A stretch of 64,000 nucleotides of DNA from Amycolatopsis thailandensis (GTDB lineage Bacteria > Actinomycetota > Actinomycetes > Mycobacteriales > Pseudonocardiaceae): the NCBI RefSeq assembly GCF_002234405.1, contig NZ_NMQT01000030.1, positions 93,846-157,845 of the forward strand. The letters run 5' to 3'. Position numbers and translations under genes: made by a program. Positions 7,975 through 15,413 of this stretch are shown one piece after another (position 1 is the first letter of the stretch; every line of letters starts with the position of its first letter). The notes beneath the pieces are model-generated. The model did no database searches. It saw only the letters and a program-made list of their open reading frames with translations, and was not told the DNA's origin.

Positions 7975-10272
7975 TCAGTGGCCGTGACGTCGCATCCATT
8001 GTGGACTGCAGCAGAACTCGCACGGCTCGAGCTTGCCCGGAGTGACCGATCCCCAGGCGAGACGGGTGACGTCGTGGACGTTCATGCCCTGTCGGTGCGC
8101 GCTTCCCTGGCCCTTTCGCAGCCACGTGCAGTCGGGGTCGTTGTGGTACGCGGTTCCTCCGGAAGTCCGGTAACCGTGGGGGAGGACGCTCGGCGGCGGT
8201 TTGCGGCAGAGCGAGCACCAGGAAATGGGCATGTCGTGAACGCAGTCGTCCTCGGTCTCCACGGCCTTCGCCGCGTTCTCGGCCTTCTCGGACTGCTCGG
8301 TCTTCTCGGCCTGCTCGGGCGCGGTGTCGTCGAGTACGCCCCACCAGAGGAAATCGCGAGCCCTGGTCGCCGCGACCAGATGCTGCCTGCCGCGCAACTC
8401 ACGGCGTTCCTCTTCGGCCTCGCTGCCGGTCACGCTCTCGTGCGTGTTCTCAAGTACCAGAACGGCTTCGAAGTCCAGGCCCTTCGCCCGATGCACGGTG
8501 CCGATCTTGAGCTTGCCGTCGGTCGCGCCGGAGTAGTGCTCCAACGCCAGCGTCGGGATCCCCGCCTTGCGCAAGATCTCGGCGCACCGGCTCAGGTCCT
8601 TGTGGTGGAAGACGATCAGCGCCGAATGGTCAGGGCGCACCGGCAGGTTTCGGACCGCTTCGACCAGCGCGCCGGACAGTTCGCCGGAGGTGCCGCGCCA
8701 GGTCTCGGTCACTCCGCCCTCACTGGCGGACTCGGCCGCGCGCAGGGTGACGCCGTCCGCGCCGTCGAGGTCGTCGACCCGGTTGGTCGCGTCGAATCGG
8801 CGTGCGAAACTCAGGACCTCGGCACGGTTGCGGTAGTTGACCTTCAGGATTTCGCCGCGGCCCTGGACCGGGATGCCGGCGTCGGACAACCGCCAGCCAC
8901 CGGGATAGACCTGTTGCTGGCCGTCCCCGACGAGCAACAGCCTGTTCGGCCCGTCGCCCGCGAGGTCGTTCAGCAGTCGCAAGCCGCACAGAGGGATGTC
9001 CTGCACCTCGTCGACGACGACTCCCGCGTACGGCGTTTCGAGCGGCCGGTCCGCGAGTTCCGCGCGGCCGAGTTCGATCAGATCGTTGTAGTCGTGCACG
9101 TCCCTTTCGGCCAATCCTCGCTGGTAGTGCGTGTAGAGGTCCCAGACAAGCGCCTTCTGGTTCGCGTCGAGCCGCAGGATCCGCCCGCGCCGCCGTACCG
9201 CGACGTAGTCGTGAAGCGTCGTGATCCCCCTGCCCTTGATCACCCGGTCCACTTCGGTGCGCCAGTAGTCGAAGCTCGGTTCGATGACCTGCAGTTTCTC
9301 TCGGTTGGCCATCCACGCGAAGCTGAACGCCGTATCGATCTTGCGCCGATCCACCCGCACCGGCACGTCGCGCTCGGAGAGGAAACGGCGGACCCAGCCA
9401 TGCAGGTTCGTGAACTCGACACGGCCGTCCAACTCCGGGGCGAGCCGGTCGAAGGCCGTCTTGATCACGGAGGGCAGCGAGTGGACGTATGTCGTGAACA
9501 GCAGTGGCCCGGTGTCGAGGCGGGCGAGATGCCTGAGCCGATGGAGAGCGACGACGGTCTTGCCGGTTCCCGCCGGGCCGCTGATCCGCGCGGGGCCCGA
9601 GTAGTGGCGTTTGACGATGGCGTTCTGCTGTGGATGCAGGAAGGTGAGCCACGAATCGAACGGTCGCCTCTGAGCCGCGCCGAGCTGGTCGTCGATCAGT
9701 TCGGCGACGTCCAGCAGACCGGCCGTGCCAGGTCCGCGCTCCTGCTGCTGGACGGCCAGGGAGCGGTAGCCGCGCAGTCTTCGTTCCGCCTGCTCCGCGA
9801 TGGCGGCGATCAGCCGTTTGTCGAGATGGAGCGCGTCCCGCCGGAAGATCCGGTCGAGGCTCGACTCGGTCAGCGCCCAGTGGACGCCGTCCCGACGGGG
9901 ACTCCCCGCGCCCCGTCCGATCACCACGAGATGGATGGCGGTCTCGGCCAGGGACCGGCCTTGCTGCCCGGGAATCCCGGCGAAGCGCTCTTTCGCGTGA
10001 CGCAGGACCTGGTTCGCGGTCTCGTTGTCCGGTGCTTCGTCCGTGATCAGAAGAGCGAACACGCCGGTGTACCCGATCAAGAAGGCGTCCGCGGTTCGGC
10101 TGTCCCCCGAGGGGAGCGACGTCTTGATCAGCAGCCGCCAGCCGGCATCGGTCCGGCTGAGCAGGGCGATGAGCACATTACGGTGTAGCGAGTCCAGGCC
10201 GGGGAAGGCTCTCTCGAGCAACTGCCGGGCCTGGATTTCGAGTTGCCTTCTGGCGTGTGCGCTCCTGCTCAC
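7975..10272 (-). CDS. UvrD/Rep-like superfamily 1 helicase with NERD-like N-terminus
   Basis: A 765-residue protein. Residues about 20-110 resemble a NERD (nuclease-related) domain around ADAFLIGYTGVFALLI, but the following catalytic Lys of the Gln-x-Lys motif is not evident, so nuclease activity is doubtful. The helicase core has Walker A GPAGTGKT, a Walker B-like VVVDEVQDIP, a GDGQQQVYPGGWRL motif (III), VNYRNR (IV) and TVHRAKGLDFEAVLV (V). A Cys/His-rich tail (His-Asn-Asp-Pro-Asp-Cys and Cys-Glu-Phe-Cys-Cys) may bind zinc. GTG 10272 overlaps the stop of the upstream gene by 4 nt (GTGA), so translation is coupled. Candidate roles are DNA repair or defence against mobile DNA; neither is shown. 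Confidence 0.85.
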   Translation of the reverse strand: MSRSAHARRQLEIQARQLLERAFPGLDSLHRNVLIALLSRTDAGWRLLIKTSLPSGDSRTADAFLIGYTGVFALLITDEAPDNETANQVLRHAKERFAGIPGQQGRSLAETAIHLVVIGRGAGSPRRDGVHWALTESSLDRIFRRDALHLDKRLIAAIAEQAERRLRGYRSLAVQQQERGPGTAGLLDVAELIDDQLGAAQRRPFDSWLTFLHPQQNAIVKRHYSGPARISGPAGTGKTVVALHRLRHLARLDTGPLLFTTYVHSLPSVIKTAFDRLAPELDGRVEFTNLHGWVRRFLSERDVPVRVDRRKIDTAFSFAWMANREKLQVIEPSFDYWRTEVDRVIKGRGITTLHDYVAVRRRGRILRLDANQKALVWDLYTHYQRGLAERDVHDYNDLIELGRAELADRPLETPYAGVVVDEVQDIPLCGLRLLNDLAGDGPNRLLLVGDGQQQVYPGGWRLSDAGIPVQGRGEILKVNYRNRAEVLSFARRFDATNRVDDLDGADGVTLRAAESASEGGVTETWRGTSGELSGALVEAVRNLPVRPDHSALIVFHHKDLSRCAEILRKAGIPTLALEHYSGATDGKLKIGTVHRAKGLDFEAVLVLENTHESVTGSEAEEERRELRGRQHLVAATRARDFLWWGVLDDTAPEQAEKTEQSEKAENAAKAVETEDDCVHDMPISWCSLCRKPPPSVLPHGYRTSGGTAYHNDPDCTWLRKGQGSAHRQGMNVHDVTRLAWGSVTPGKLEPCEFCCSPQWMRRHGH

Positions 10273-10778
10273 CTGTGTTCCGTTCGTCGGTGGTGGTTCA
10301 AGGTGCGGGGAATTCGACCGCGACTTCGACGGCGGATGACGTTGCCGGTGCCGTCCTTGTCGATGAGGCGTTTCAGGTCGCTCGCCTTCGGCATCTTCAC
10401 CCACGCGACGGACACGGAGATGGTGCTGCCTGCCCCGTCGGCGACGGTGACGAACATGCGGTCGAGATCGACGCACGGGTGGCGCAGGAAGAAGCGCTGG
10501 ACCTCGCCGAAGGAACGCGGTCCGCATTTCAGTTCCCGCTTGGCTTGCTTCTTGAGCCGGCGCCAGCCCAAACGTTGCCATGCTTCGGAATGGCGGCCCT
10601 TCTGCGCGGATTTCTTACTGGAGCTCTTTCCTTTCAGCGCCTGGCCCGCGGCGGAATCCAGAGAGGCTCCACCTATTCCGTTCGTGGCGGCCACGACTAC
10701 GCCCGCCGTGACCAGCGCGCCCGCGCCGTACTTGTATTTGATCCAGCGACCATCCGGCCCACGTGGCTGATTCACCAT
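10269..10778 (-). CDS. Small membrane protein coupled to the helicase gene
   Basis: A 169-residue protein of unknown function. A single hydrophobic helix (about residues 17-37, Gly-Ala-Gly-Ala-Leu-Val-Thr-Ala-Gly) follows a basic N-terminus; a Lys/Arg-rich linker and a compact domain with Arg-Phe-Phe-Leu-Arg-His-Pro-Cys-Val-Asp-Leu and a beta-strand pattern (MFVTVADGAGSTISVSVAWV) come next. ATG 10778 has GGGAGGGG about 12 nt upstream and is preferred to an in-frame start at 10856. The last codons overlap the helicase start by 4 nt, so the two proteins are likely made in fixed ratio and act together. I do not recognise the family. Confidence 0.65.
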   Translation of the reverse strand: MVNQPRGPDGRWIKYKYGAGALVTAGVVVAATNGIGGASLDSAAGQALKGKSSSKKSAQKGRHSEAWQRLGWRRLKKQAKRELKCGPRSFGEVQRFFLRHPCVDLDRMFVTVADGAGSTISVSVAWVKMPKASDLKRLIDKDGTGNVIRRRSRGRIPRTLNHHRRTEHR

Positions 10779-11204
10779 GCTGCGTTCCGTCCCCTCCCAA
10801 GTCCGGAACGGGTGATCTTGCTCCGGACGAAGAGAAAGGAACGAGGACTTGCCCATGAATACGCCCGAATGGCGCAGCCGAAATTCGGGTTCCCGCCGGT
10901 ACCGAACAGTTTCGGGCAGGACGAGGAGCCAGTCGCCGATCTGGCCGGCGGGCTCCTCGGGTCATGCGGGGTATTTGCGTAGCTGCTGGGCTTGGGTTCG
11001 TTTCGGTCAGGGTGTGTGACGGGGGAGGATTTCGGACGCTGAACGTCCGGATTCTTCCCCGCTCGGCGGTCGGCGGGGGTATCGACGGCCGGGGTCGCCC
11101 TTGTCGCGATTCCTGCATCGCCAGTTCCCGGCGCTTGTTCCGTGGGCATGCCGAGGGGCCCGTCGCCGGTGTGGCTGGCGGGCTCCTCGGGTCATGCGGG
11201 GAGT
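10779..11204. other. Gene-free stretch with two hairpins
   Basis: No open frame here looks coding. It holds two inverted repeats: 10922-10959 (9-bp perfect arms) and 11031-11051 (8-bp arms). The sequence from about 10945 (GGCGGGCTCCTCGGGTCATG) recurs at about 11168, just downstream of the DUF222 gene, so this looks like a duplicated 3' tail of that element. Confidence 0.5.
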
Positions 11205-12473
11205 TCAGGCGCGGTGGAGGGTGTTGCGCCGGGTTCGTTGTAGCGGGTCCAAGTACTGGGGTGGAATGAATTCCGGTAGTCCGTCGGCTGCTATGTGGAC
11301 TTGCCAGTCGCCGTGGTGGATCAGGCGGTGGTGGAAGCCGCAGAGGAGGACGAGGTTGCGGAGGTCGGTGGGTCCGCCGTCTGCCCAGTGATGAATGTGG
11401 TGGGCGTGGCAGTTCTTGGGTTTTCGGTGACAGCCGGGGAACGCGCAGCCCTGATCGCGGATGTTGAGTGCGCGTCTCTGGCCTGGGGTGACGAACCGTC
11501 GTAGTCGCCCTACGTCGAGGGGTTCCCCGGCGGCGTTCATGACCACGGGGAGCATCAGGCAGTCGCACGCGGCCATCCGCGCCTCGCGGGCGGTCATCTC
11601 GCCGACAAAATCGAGACACGCCTTTCCGATCCCGGATTTGAGTTCTTCCAGGCCGATGGTCACGTGCACCAAGGTCCGGTATCCGCTGGTACCGGGCTGA
11701 TCCGGGCAGGCGATCGCCAGATCGAGGAGCTCGGCCCACGCATCGCCCTGACGCTCGCATTTCATGCGCAGATCAGCTTGTCCGAATTCGTCCACTGGAC
11801 GCGGCTTCGCATACGCCTCCAGGGCGGCGGCGGTGCGAGCCCCCAGCTCGTCATCGAGGAGGCCGGTGAGTTTCCAGAACCCGTCTCGGCGGCGTTCCAG
11901 GGTGATTTCGCGGCGGGGCTGTTTCGGTTCGGGTTCTTTGGGTTCGTTGCCGTCCGGGTCGAGCCAGCCGAGGATGTCCTCGGCGGCCTTCGTCACCTGC
12001 CGGGGGCCCGCGCCACGGCCCAGGTTGCCGAGGATCTTCTCCGCGCTTTCCCGATCCTCGGCCGATGTATCGGACGGGAGTCTCCCCAGGGTTTCCAGGA
12101 TCTGGTCGATCCGCTCATCCCCGATGACGCCCTCAGCAGCCGCCGCGCCCACAGTGGGCGCAAACGCCGGAACCTCGGTCCCGTCGAGATTTCGGGTCGG
12201 GTTCAAGGCGATCGCCCGCTTCACCACTGACTGCGCCTCACCCCGCGACAGCCCAGCCACATCGGCGAACCACGCCGCCGTCGACCCATAGCCATACAAG
12301 TCTTTCGAACCCCGAGACTCGACCTCCGCCAGGAATTGCCCCAGAGCGGCGGAGGCGACCCGCATCAACTGCAAGAACTGCTGCACGCCATGAGCAAGCT
12401 CCAGCTTGCCGGCACGCCACAACTCCTGCGGGAGTTCGGGAAGGAAGGTCTCGGACACCCCTCCATAATACAC
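11205..12473 (-). CDS. DUF222/HNH endonuclease-domain protein (13E12 repeat family), intact copy
   Basis: A 422-residue protein of the 13E12/REP13E12 family: an all-helical DUF222 region (about 20-290) and a C-terminal HNH nuclease motif with Cys-Ala-Phe-Pro-Gly-Cys-His, CHAHHIHHWADGGPTDLRN and the closing Gly-Phe-His-His-Arg-Leu-Ile-His-His. Family members are chromosomal multi-copy genes; some in Mycobacterium tuberculosis are DNA-damage induced. GTG 12473 has a GAGGA box 4 nt upstream; an internal GTG at 12458 is the alternative. A LexA-like palindrome sits 9 nt upstream of the start. A second copy at 41168-42435 is frameshifted. Whether the protein is a homing-type nuclease or a repair factor is unknown. 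Confidence 0.9.
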   Translation of the reverse strand: MYYGGVSETFLPELPQELWRAGKLELAHGVQQFLQLMRVASAALGQFLAEVESRGSKDLYGYGSTAAWFADVAGLSRGEAQSVVKRAIALNPTRNLDGTEVPAFAPTVGAAAAEGVIGDERIDQILETLGRLPSDTSAEDRESAEKILGNLGRGAGPRQVTKAAEDILGWLDPDGNEPKEPEPKQPRREITLERRRDGFWKLTGLLDDELGARTAAALEAYAKPRPVDEFGQADLRMKCERQGDAWAELLDLAIACPDQPGTSGYRTLVHVTIGLEELKSGIGKACLDFVGEMTAREARMAACDCLMLPVVMNAAGEPLDVGRLRRFVTPGQRRALNIRDQGCAFPGCHRKPKNCHAHHIHHWADGGPTDLRNLVLLCGFHHRLIHHGDWQVHIAADGLPEFIPPQYLDPLQRTRRNTLHRA

Positions 12474-12481
12474 CTATTCCT

Positions 12482-12495
12482 CGAACACGTGTTCG
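12482..12495 (-). promoter_or_regulatory. LexA-type SOS box upstream of DUF222/HNH copy 1
   Basis: Perfect 14-bp palindrome CGAACACGTGTTCG. With one flanking base it matches the actinobacterial LexA consensus TCGAAC-N4-GTTCGA at all but one outer position. It ends 9 nt from the GTG start, so LexA binding would cover the promoter or transcription start. Confidence 0.75.
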
Positions 12496-12561
12496 TAATT
12501 TTGTGTTACCGCGAACCCGCGCAGTTCCCACTTAAGAGTGAATCGGCAAGCTTCGCAATTA

Positions 12562-13017
12562 GGGGTCGTAACAGAATGATCTTGGGGTGTGGTTTGATGC
12601 CGTGTCTCGGTGATCGTTCTGTGAGGGGTGAGCTGGTGGGACAGCGGCGTCCGTGGGGGGCGATCGTGATGTGCTGGCGGCGGTTGCGGGATGTGGCAGC
12701 AGTTGCACGAGCTGCTGCTGGCGGAACTGCACGCGGCGGGCCAACTGGACTGGTCACGGGCAGCCTTTGATGCATCGCATGTGCGGACGTTAAAATGGGC
12801 CATCACGCCTCTCGTCGCCCGCCGAGGCCAGGAACACGGCTCCGGCCTCGGTGTTCATCGCTGGGTCGTCGAGGGCGCCTTCGCCCTGCTGCACTGGTTT
12901 CGGCGGCTACGCATCCGCTGGGAGATCCGTGACGACCTCCACGACGCCTTCCTTACCCTCGGCTGCGCCATCATCTGCTGGCGCAGACTCAAGTCCCACT
13001 CAATCTGTTAGGACCCC
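12562..13017 (+). mobile_element. Internally deleted IS5-family element (miniature derivative)
   Basis: A 456-bp element bounded by terminal inverted repeats: the left end GGGGTCGTAACAGAATGA and the right end reading inward GGGGTCCTAACAGATTGA differ at two positions. A TTA target duplication flanks it (12559-12561 and 13018-13020), as expected for the IS427-like branch of IS5. A full element would be about twice as long; the middle of the transposase is missing. With both ends intact, it could be moved in trans by a complete relative. Confidence 0.8.
12691..13011 (+). pseudogene. IS5-family transposase remnant
   Basis: Contains the N-terminal piece (MWQQLHELLLAELHAAG, then WSRAAFDASHVRTLK) fused to the C-terminal piece (VARRGQEHGSGLGVHRWVVEGAFALLHWFRRLRIRWE). 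In an intact IS5-type transposase about 80 residues carrying the second catalytic Asp separate these; here they are deleted. The upstream Cys-Trp-Arg-Arg-Leu-Arg-Asp segment lies in another frame, so a frameshift is also present. Not functional. Confidence 0.8.
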
Positions 13018-13020
13018 TTA

Positions 13021-13208
13021 GTGGGCACGGATCGCATGTTGGTGCGTTAAAGGGGGCAGGGAACATCACCCAGCTGATGCCGCAGATCCACCAGATCCCA
13101 CCGTCCCGGCGGCGGCCCCGCCGGATCTGCGCCGACCGAGCCTGCCGCCTGCGTATCCGCTGGAAAACCGCGACAACAATAGGGCGCCTCTCCGCATTCA
13201 GCCAGTGA
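13021..13208 (+). pseudogene. Second degenerate IS5-type transposase relic
   Basis: Directly after the right target duplication, one frame reads GSHVGALKGAGNITQLMPQI, then His-Gln-Ile-Pro-Pro and Arg-Arg-Arg-Pro-Arg-Arg-Ile-Cys-Ala-Asp-Arg-Ala. This matches the central part of IS5-type transposases (Gly-Asn-x-x-Asp-Val-Thr-Gln-Leu, then Gly-Arg-Pro-Arg-Arg), again with internal deletions. It is the segment missing from the neighbouring relic. No intact ends were found. Confidence 0.55.
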
Positions 13209-13256
13209 GCTCCAGAAGGCCGCCACCGGGAGGGCGGGTCGCTTAGCATCGGCACC

Positions 13257-13553
13257 ATGACGACAGTCGAACTGACCCGCTTCAAGGTCCCGGCCGACCG
13301 CGCGGCCGAACTGCTCCAGGCCCGTGCCGCGATGCTCGCCGACTTCCGGGCCGACCGGGAGGGTTTCCTCGATGCCCAGCTGATCCGGGTCGACGACGAG
13401 ACCTGGCTCGACGTCGTGTGGTGGCGTTCCTCCGAGGACTTCGCCGCGTCGCGGGAGAAGGGGGCGAACCTGCCCGGGATCAAGGCCTTCTTCGCGCCCA
13501 TCGCCGAGCTGATCTCCGCCGAGGAGGGCGTAACCGACGACTACCGGGCCTGA
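13257..13553 (+). CDS. Antibiotic biosynthesis monooxygenase-like (dimeric alpha/beta-barrel) protein
   Basis: A 98-residue protein of the ABM/ferredoxin-like dimeric barrel type: a first strand Thr-Val-Glu-Leu-Thr-Arg-Phe-Lys-Val, helix AAELLQARAAMLADFR, and a Trp-Leu-Asp-Val-Val-Trp-Trp strand typical of these small proteins. Members include quinone-forming monooxygenases and many of unknown role; no active-site residue can be assigned here. A TAGCAT hexamer ends 8 nt before ATG 13257 and no ribosome site is visible, so the transcript is probably leaderless. No partner genes suggest a pathway. Confidence 0.7.
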   Translation: MTTVELTRFKVPADRAAELLQARAAMLADFRADREGFLDAQLIRVDDETWLDVVWWRSSEDFAASREKGANLPGIKAFFAPIAELISAEEGVTDDYRA

Positions 13554-13638
13554 CGCGCCCACATCCTGGGACACGAAATATCGCCGTCCGCACATCGTTG
13601 ACCTGGGAGAACGAGCAAGGTCACGGAAGGGATCGCCG

Positions 13639-14436
13639 ATGAGCACAAGCCTGGACACCTTCACGCGGGACTGGCAGGACTGGAAGACCCAGCGCGAGCG
13701 AGACCTCGCCGACCCGCTCGGCTGGCTCGCCCTGGTCTCGCTCGACTGGCTCGAGGACAAGCCGCGCGCCTACGAGGGCCTGCCCGGACTGTGGTGGCAG
13801 GACACGGACGCGGCCTACCTCGACCCGCAGGGCGCGGACCTCTCCCACGACGGCGAACGGCTCACCGGCGTCCGGCGCTTCGAGCTGGTCAACAGCGGTG
13901 CGACCACCCGGGTCGTCGCGGGGGACATCGAGATCGAGGTCGCGCGCCGTGGCGGTTACCTGATCCGCACGCACGACCCGAAAGCGCCGGTGCTGAACGC
14001 TTTCCGCGGTATCCCGGCGTACGAACCCGACGCGGCCTGGGTGCTGACCGGGACCTTCGAGGCCTTCGACGAGCCGAAACCGACCACTGTCGGCGCCGTC
14101 GTCGAAGGACTCAGTCACGTCTACGTCTCCCCGGGCATCGTGCGGTTCGAACACGACGGCGTGGAGCACACGCTCACCGCGTTCAACGGCAAGAAGGACG
14201 GTCTGCTCATCCTGTTCACCGACGCCACGAGCGGCATCACCACCTACGCGGCGAACCGGTCGCTCGCGGTGCCTCCGCCGGATGAAAACGGCTCTGTAGT
14301 CCTCGACTTCACCCGCGCGACGAATCTCCCGTGCGCGTTCACCGATTTCGCCACGTGCCCCTTGCCGCCGGCGGGCAACAACCTCCCGTTCGCGGTGGAA
14401 GCGGGGGAGAAGCTGCCCTACGAGCGCCCACGCTGA
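13639..14436 (+). CDS. DUF1684 family protein
   Basis: A 265-residue cytoplasmic protein of the DUF1684 type. Recognisable pieces are an N-terminal helix with WKTQRERDLADPLGWLALV, and a C-terminal region with Leu-Ile-Leu-Phe-Thr-Asp-Ala-Thr-Ser-Gly, a Tyr-Ala-Ala-Asn-Arg stretch, a Val-Leu-Asp-Phe-Thr-Arg-Ala segment and the closing NLPCAFTDFATCPLPP motif, where family members have a conserved Asn-Pro-Pro-Cys-Ala-Phe. Function is unknown. GGAAGGGA precedes ATG 13639. Its last 19 nt overlap the end of the convergent BtrH-like gene, so no room exists for a terminator between them. Confidence 0.8.
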   Translation: MSTSLDTFTRDWQDWKTQRERDLADPLGWLALVSLDWLEDKPRAYEGLPGLWWQDTDAAYLDPQGADLSHDGERLTGVRRFELVNSGATTRVVAGDIEIEVARRGGYLIRTHDPKAPVLNAFRGIPAYEPDAAWVLTGTFEAFDEPKPTTVGAVVEGLSHVYVSPGIVRFEHDGVEHTLTAFNGKKDGLLILFTDATSGITTYAANRSLAVPPPDENGSVVLDFTRATNLPCAFTDFATCPLPPAGNNLPFAVEAGEKLPYERPR

Positions 14437-15413
14437 ACCGTCGCCAGAGCCGTCATCGCCTCCTGTTCGCGCTGAGCCAGCTCGGACAGGATGGCGGACG
14501 CGTCGGCGAGCCGTCGGGCGTCGCCGGTTTCCCCGGCCTGTGCGAACAATCGCGCGACCTCTGTCCACAGTGGAACGATCTCGCGGTACTTCTCATACGC
14601 TGTGCGGAGACCGGCGTCGTCGACGAGTGTCGTGCACTCTTCGAGGAAGTCCCGGTAGATCCGGCGGAAGAGCGCACCGCCGGTCCCCGCCCGCTCCATC
14701 AGGACGGCGGCCTGCGGAAGGTCGCGGGCCGGTTCGCTGCTGCGCTCCAGCCATTTTCGCACCTGGACGGCGGCCTTGCCGATCCCGCGATACCCGAGGT
14801 TGGCGATGGGCGGGTTCAGGAACTCCGCCGCGTTGGCCCGTACCGCCGTGCGGACGGCGTCGGCGAGCGGGACAAGGGGTGCGTCCACGCCGATGGTGAA
14901 CGAGCGGTTCTTCGCCGTCATCGGTCCCTTTTCGCCGCGGGCGCGCTCCAGACTCGTCAATGACGTCGACACGGCACCGCCTTGCTGCGTGGTGTCGACG
15001 AGGAAGGCGTTCTCGCCGTCGTAGCCGTACAAAGCCGCGAAGTGTCCTCCGAAGTGGACTTTCGAGGTGAAGTACTCGAGGTGGTACGAGTCGAGCTGAA
15101 GACCGACGGGGAAACCGGCTTCGATCTGCTCGGCCACGTTCCGCCACGCTGTGCGCGCCGACGTCGTTTCCTTGACCCGCAAGGTGAGTCCGAGGCGTTC
15201 AGCCAGCTTCCGGGTGATCTCGGCGGGTTTCGCGCGCCCGCCGAGAAAGGGGAACGGCAGATTCTTCCCGTCCCAGTAGATGAAGCCCAGCCCTTCACCC
15301 AGCCCGAACAGCATCGGCTCGGACAGCTCGACCCCGGCGTGCCGCAGGAGGACGTCGAGGGTGCTGGTCTCGCAGTGCTCCCCGCCCTCGGTCTTGACGC
15401 CGTCGAGGATCAC
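14418..15413 (-). CDS. BtrH N-terminal domain / DUF4872 protein
   Basis: A 331-residue protein with a cysteine-peptidase-like N-terminal domain of the BtrH type: Gly-Glu-His-Cys-Glu-Thr-Ser-Thr near residues 11-18 (candidate catalytic Cys14) and a His-Phe-Ala-Ala-Leu-Tyr-Gly-Tyr-Asp segment near residue 125 with the candidate His. The rest is a helical DUF4872-like region. BtrH is an acyltransferase of butirosin biosynthesis; most relatives like this one have no assigned substrate. GTG 15413 overlaps the stop of the upstream MerR gene by 4 nt (GTGA), so the two are coupled and the regulator probably controls this enzyme. Confidence 0.75.
   Translation of the reverse strand: MILDGVKTEGGEHCETSTLDVLLRHAGVELSEPMLFGLGEGLGFIYWDGKNLPFPFLGGRAKPAEITRKLAERLGLTLRVKETTSARTAWRNVAEQIEAGFPVGLQLDSYHLEYFTSKVHFGGHFAALYGYDGENAFLVDTTQQGGAVSTSLTSLERARGEKGPMTAKNRSFTIGVDAPLVPLADAVRTAVRANAAEFLNPPIANLGYRGIGKAAVQVRKWLERSSEPARDLPQAAVLMERAGTGGALFRRIYRDFLEECTTLVDDAGLRTAYEKYREIVPLWTEVARLFAQAGETGDARRLADASAILSELAQREQEAMTALATVQRGRS

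Larger units (their letters stand above)
11142..12505 (-). repeat. 1.36-kb dispersed repeat, copy 1 (DUF222/HNH unit)
   Basis: The DUF222/HNH gene with its SOS-like box and a downstream hairpin (CCGAGGGGCCCG...GGCGGGCTCCTCGG) is repeated in the same orientation at 41106-42467. Similarity begins at the GTGGGCATGCCGAGG tail and ends just past the box; a short CTTAAGAGTGA block further upstream is also shared. Confidence 0.9.

Noticed and set aside
7975..10778. Gabija-type defence pair
   Set aside because: The partner of the helicase is a small membrane protein, not an OLD-family ATPase/nuclease, and the helicase carries extra N- and C-terminal regions.
10772..11149. 125-codon minus-strand frame
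   Set aside because: Pro/Arg/Ser-rich, overlaps the start of the membrane protein gene and two hairpins, no homologous look.
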